From contig SLFZ01000118.1 of the NCBI GenBank assembly GCA_007123975.1, positions 1-26,356 on the forward strand: 26,356 nucleotides of DNA, given 5' to 3'. The stretch comes from Candidatus Izemoplasma sp. GTDB lineage: Bacteria > Bacillota_I > Bacilli_A > Izemoplasmatales > Izemoplasmataceae. This document shows positions 23,974 through 26,356 of this stretch, piece after piece (the stretch's first letter is position 1; the number at the start of each line of letters is the position of its first letter). The translations under genes were made by a program, and so were the position numbers. Under the pieces are notes generated by a model, which saw nothing but the letters and a program-made list of their open reading frames with translations, did not search any database and was not told the origin of the DNA.

Positions 23974-24803
23974 GCGTCATCGGCCCCTTGTTTGGCGCGC
24001 TTTAACAAAGCTTTCGCGCGGGTGATGATCGGTTTGTCGACCATCTTCCCGTCGAGCGAAAAGCGCATGCTTTTCGTCTTTTCATGCATGGCGACGATGC
24101 GCTCAGCCTCGTCGATGGCGGTGGCGCTTGGGACGAACGCGCGGTTGATCGCGTCGACGTGGTTGGGATGAATGCACGCTTTTGCGTCGAAACCAAAAGC
24201 GCGGGATTGGTCGATGTCACGCATCAACCCTGTGATGTCGTCGACGACGGGATAGGGTGTATCAATGGCGTCGATTTCAGCGGCCGCTGCGGCGAGGACG
24301 ATAAGGCCGCGGGCGGTGGCGATTTCTGTGCGCGCGGCGGTGCGCTCAGCGCCGATGGCACTGGTGAGGTCTTCGCCGCCAAGCATCAGCCCGACAACCA
24401 AAGGATCATCGGCAATGGCAAGCACATCAAAGAGCGCCCTTGGGGTTTCGATGAGGGCGATGATTTTCGGTGGTGCTTTTTTCATTTCTTCATGGGTTGC
24501 ACGGAAGCGCGCAAGCGCGTTGAGGTCGGTTTTGGGCAAGACCACACCGGCAACGTCCGTAGGGAGACTCGCGACATCCGTTGCGAATGCGCTGGTGTCG
24601 ACGGCGTTGATGCGGATGTAAAGTGGAGGTACGTTTTTCCCGTGTTTGGTTAAGAAGGCGCGGGTAAGATCACGCGCTTCGTCTTTGGCGGTGTCGGCGA
24701 TGGCGTCTTCAAAGTCGACGATGAGGGCATCGGCATCAAAGACATCCATGTTTTGAAGCATTCGCGGCACATCCCCGGGGATAAACAGATAACTACGAGC
24801 CAT
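23970..24803 (-). CDS. citE: Citrate/citramalate lyase beta subunit (acyl-lyase)
   Basis: This 277-residue HpcH/HpaI-like TIM barrel cleaves the C-C bond of the acyl-thioester (citryl-ACP to oxaloacetate, or citramalyl-ACP to pyruvate, plus acetyl-ACP). MARSYLFIPGDVPRML, DADALIVDFEDAIAD (metal and substrate region), LYIRINAVDT, GVVLPKTD, IIALIETPRALFDV, LMLGGEDLTSAIGAERT and the late GFDAKACIHPNHVDAINRAF are all canonical. A longer open frame starts 58 codons earlier inside citD, but AAGGAGG before the ATG at 24803 and the normal family N-terminus decide the start. It overlaps citD by 11 bases and citF by 4. Sequence alone does not tell citrate from citramalate. Confidence 0.94.
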   Translation of the reverse strand: MARSYLFIPGDVPRMLQNMDVFDADALIVDFEDAIADTAKDEARDLTRAFLTKHGKNVPPLYIRINAVDTSAFATDVASLPTDVAGVVLPKTDLNALARFRATHEEMKKAPPKIIALIETPRALFDVLAIADDPLVVGLMLGGEDLTSAIGAERTAARTEIATARGLIVLAAAAAEIDAIDTPYPVVDDITGLMRDIDQSRAFGFDAKACIHPNHVDAINRAFVPSATAIDEAERIVAMHEKTKSMRFSLDGKMVDKPIITRAKALLKRAKQGADDA

Positions 24804-25059
24804 GGTTGGCCTCCTTGTATCGACGTATGGCGGTTTCAAGACGGGCTTCAATTGCGTAATCGAGGGCACCTTTGTCTTGGCATCGAATGTGTACGTCATC
24901 GAGGTGGTGGCGCGATAAAACGGCTTCGATAACGGCGCGGATTTGATCGCCAAACGCGTCGTAAACGACGCTTTCAATGTCGATGGTGGTTTCGGATGCA
25001 GGGGTTAGGGTAATGAGGCAGTCGCTCGATTCCAAACTGCCCACGACAATCGTCTTCAT
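24793..25059 (-). CDS. citD: Citrate/citramalate lyase gamma subunit (acyl carrier protein)
   Basis: This 88-residue acyl carrier subunit starts at the ATG at 25059, within a longer open frame that shadows the neighbouring lyase gene. The motif VGSLESSDCLITLTP contains the serine (Ser11, following Leu-Glu) that takes the 2'-(5''-triphosphoribosyl)-3'-dephospho-CoA group, matching Ser14 of E. coli CitD in TLESGD. The C-terminal QDKGALDYAIEARLETAIRRY matches the family's DDKGALDCILRARLE. Its start overlaps the methylaspartate ammonia-lyase stop (ATGA) and its end overlaps citE by 11 bases. Simple gene callers may miss or misplace it. Confidence 0.93.
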   Translation of the reverse strand: MKTIVVGSLESSDCLITLTPASETTIDIESVVYDAFGDQIRAVIEAVLSRHHLDDVHIRCQDKGALDYAIEARLETAIRRYKEANHGS

Positions 25060-26306
25060 CGTTGGCGCCTCGCAATCAAGGCGAGTTCCCTCGCCATGTG
25101 GTTTTTGACGATCATGATGCCTTCGTCTGCGCCCATGCCGGGTTTGGCGAGCACTTGTTTCGCTTCGCAAGCAATCGCAATCGATGTCGTGATTTCGGCA
25201 GAGATGTTGGTTTCGTTGCAGGTGCCGCCGCTGTAGGCGCCCATGTTGTGTGTGAGGCAATAGCGTAAGGCTTCGATGATGTTGTTGACGCCGCCGAGGT
25301 CGGGTGTCTTGACCTGAATCATGTGGCCGGCCTTTTGGTCGGTGAAATACTTGACGTCGTCGATGGTGTTGCACCATTCGTCGGCGACGATTTCGACGTG
25401 CACCGCATCGTCGGCATCGATCATTTCTCTTAAGGCTTTAAGGGCTAGCATCGTCTCTTCTCGGTTGCCTTCATCGATCGGTCCTTCAATCCGCAGCAAG
25501 AAAGGATTCGCAATCTCGGAGAGTTCTTTTAAGTATTGGAATATGCGTTTGTGGTTGTTTTCGAAGATGATGCCGATGGTGCCGTAAACGTCGATGTGCA
25601 ACACGGGCTCATAGTCGTCGCGCATCCGTTTTTGAACGATGCGGTTGCGAAGCCAGAGCACGTATTCTTTGAGGATTGCACCATCGCGTCCGAGTTTGGT
25701 GTCGATGTTGTTGATCAGGGCGTGCGGCATGACGTCGACTTCTTTGATGATCATTTTGTCGACGTTGGTGTAGCGTTCGTCGCCGGTTTGGGCAAAAATG
25801 GGCACGGGCTCGTACGTGGTATTACGCAGGTTGTATTCGTCGCGCACCACTTCGCTCATGGTGCGTCTTGTGGCTTTGGCGACGGCCGATAAAAGCGCGC
25901 CGGTCACGCCATAACGCATCGCCGTGTGCAAGCGGGTTCCGTCGATTTTAAGCGTGTCAAACACCTCGGCGTTGCGGCGAAAACGTGTCACGTCGATGCC
26001 GATGAGTTTGTCCCGGATGTGCGTGTTAAAAACCTCGGCCTGTTCTTCAGCCAAGAACAGCGGGTCGCGTCCACCGGCGCCGGAATACTGCACGGCAGCC
26101 GCATCGCCAACGGCGATTGACTCGTCTTCGAGGATGAGCATCACTGAAAGCGATTCGCCAGGTTGACGAATCGCGGTGAACTTCTCGGTGACAGGCTCTC
26201 CCTTATACATAAATCCGTCCATAAGCGCACCTTGTTTGATGGCGCGTTGGTCGTCAAAGTAAAAGCCTGTGAGTCCTTTGGAACAAAGGGCGTCGATTAT
26301 TTTCAT
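25056..26306 (-). CDS. Methylaspartate ammonia-lyase (beta-methylaspartase)
   Basis: This 416-residue enolase-superfamily enzyme removes ammonia from (2S,3S)-3-methylaspartate to give mesaconate, the second step of the methylaspartate pathway of glutamate fermentation. Length matches the clostridial enzyme (413). Metal ligands Asp239 (LHIDVYGTIG), Glu274 (RIEGPID) and Asp309 (VADEW), the catalytic lysine at about 333 (IQVKTPDLGGV) and the histidine near 195 (MPHALINN) all follow the clostridial numbering by one or two residues. The N-terminus lies at the ATG at 26306, with GGGAGG as ribosome binding site inside the end of the preceding frame. Its stop overlaps citD. Placing it at the head of the cit genes points to glutamate rather than citrate as the fuel. 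Confidence 0.95.
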   Translation of the reverse strand: MKIIDALCSKGLTGFYFDDQRAIKQGALMDGFMYKGEPVTEKFTAIRQPGESLSVMLILEDESIAVGDAAAVQYSGAGGRDPLFLAEEQAEVFNTHIRDKLIGIDVTRFRRNAEVFDTLKIDGTRLHTAMRYGVTGALLSAVAKATRRTMSEVVRDEYNLRNTTYEPVPIFAQTGDERYTNVDKMIIKEVDVMPHALINNIDTKLGRDGAILKEYVLWLRNRIVQKRMRDDYEPVLHIDVYGTIGIIFENNHKRIFQYLKELSEIANPFLLRIEGPIDEGNREETMLALKALREMIDADDAVHVEIVADEWCNTIDDVKYFTDQKAGHMIQVKTPDLGGVNNIIEALRYCLTHNMGAYSGGTCNETNISAEITTSIAIACEAKQVLAKPGMGADEGIMIVKNHMARELALIARRQR

Positions 26307-26356
26307 GACCCGGCCTCCCGTTTTTTCGGTTTCCCGATGAGTCGGCCCATGCTGAC
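26303..26356 (-). CDS. C-terminal end of an unidentified upstream gene, cut by window edge
   Basis: In the minus-strand reading an open frame enters from the right edge and ends in TGA overlapping the methylaspartate ammonia-lyase ATG (ATGA), the same junction used throughout this operon. Only 17 residues are visible, ending GRLIGKPKKREAGS. Context suggests a methylaspartate-pathway gene, but the tail does not match the C-terminus I remember for glutamate mutase subunit E, so I leave it unnamed. Confidence 0.5.
   Translation of the reverse strand, partial: VSMGRLIGKPKKREAGS

Noticed and set aside
20299..25059. Citrate fermentation operon as the default reading
   Set aside because: Methylaspartate ammonia-lyase is joined to the operon and no citrate transporter or oxaloacetate decarboxylase is present, so citramalate is the better substrate hypothesis; gene symbols are kept by homology only.
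1..26356. Mobile elements, CRISPR arrays, tRNA/rRNA genes, toxin-antitoxin or defence genes
   Set aside because: I looked for transposase-like frames, spaced direct repeats and structured RNA other than the T-box and found none.

Overview
The window looks like a chromosomal segment of an anaerobic, amino-acid-fermenting bacterium of the Bacillota. The evidence is a gene order like the Bacillus comFC-hpf-secA-prfB-yvjA-ctpB block, a long-form Hpf, a leucine T-box in front of leuS, YitT and DUF1189 family membrane proteins, and strong AAGGAGGTGATC-type ribosome binding sites. G+C is fairly high by eye. TGA is used as a stop codon (often inside ATGA overlaps) and an RF2 gene is present, so the standard code applies and this is not a code-4 mollicute. 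I cannot name the genus; a lineage within or near the Bacilli is a weak guess. Nearly all genes lie on the minus strand, so transcription runs right to left. I see no insertion sequence, phage, CRISPR array, tRNA or rRNA, and no gene-free stretch over 300 bases.

Left third (1-10074, minus strand): a housekeeping block runs comFC-like zinc-ribbon protein > hpf > secA > prfB > yitT-family gene > S41 carboxy-terminal protease > recX > glgB > glgC (cut by the window edge). From prfB to glgC the genes overlap or are separated by one base at most, so they are probably translationally coupled. hpf and secA have recognisable promoters of their own, and terminators follow hpf and, more weakly, secA.

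Middle (10134-15680, minus strand): one operon with a strong promoter and a strong terminator encodes leucine dehydrogenase, a P-loop ATPase of unknown role, the four subunits of a VOR-type 2-oxoacid:ferredoxin oxidoreductase (delta, alpha, beta, gamma) and butyrate kinase. Read together these make a branched-chain amino acid fermentation route: deamination of Leu/Val/Ile, ferredoxin-linked oxidative decarboxylation to the branched acyl-CoA, and ATP formation by the acyl kinase. A phosphotransacylase is needed but is not in the window.

15752-20302: leuS with a T-box leader (specifier CTC, Leu), a DUF1189-type membrane protein, and a divergently transcribed TIGR01212-family radical SAM protein, which is the only plus-strand gene.

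Right third (20299-26356, minus strand): methylaspartate ammonia-lyase, citD, citE, citF, citC and a citX-citG fusion, all overlapping or nearly so. The lyase at the head of the operon suggests that the 'citrate lyase' is really the (S)-citramalate lyase of the methylaspartate pathway of glutamate fermentation. Upstream steps (glutamate mutase, mesaconase) would lie beyond the right edge or elsewhere. The window is best read as two amino-acid fermentation operons next to a conserved secretion/translation block. I found no clearly new system; the best leads are the ATPase embedded in the VOR operon, the shortened ComFC-like protein, and the substrate of the citrate-lyase-like enzyme.
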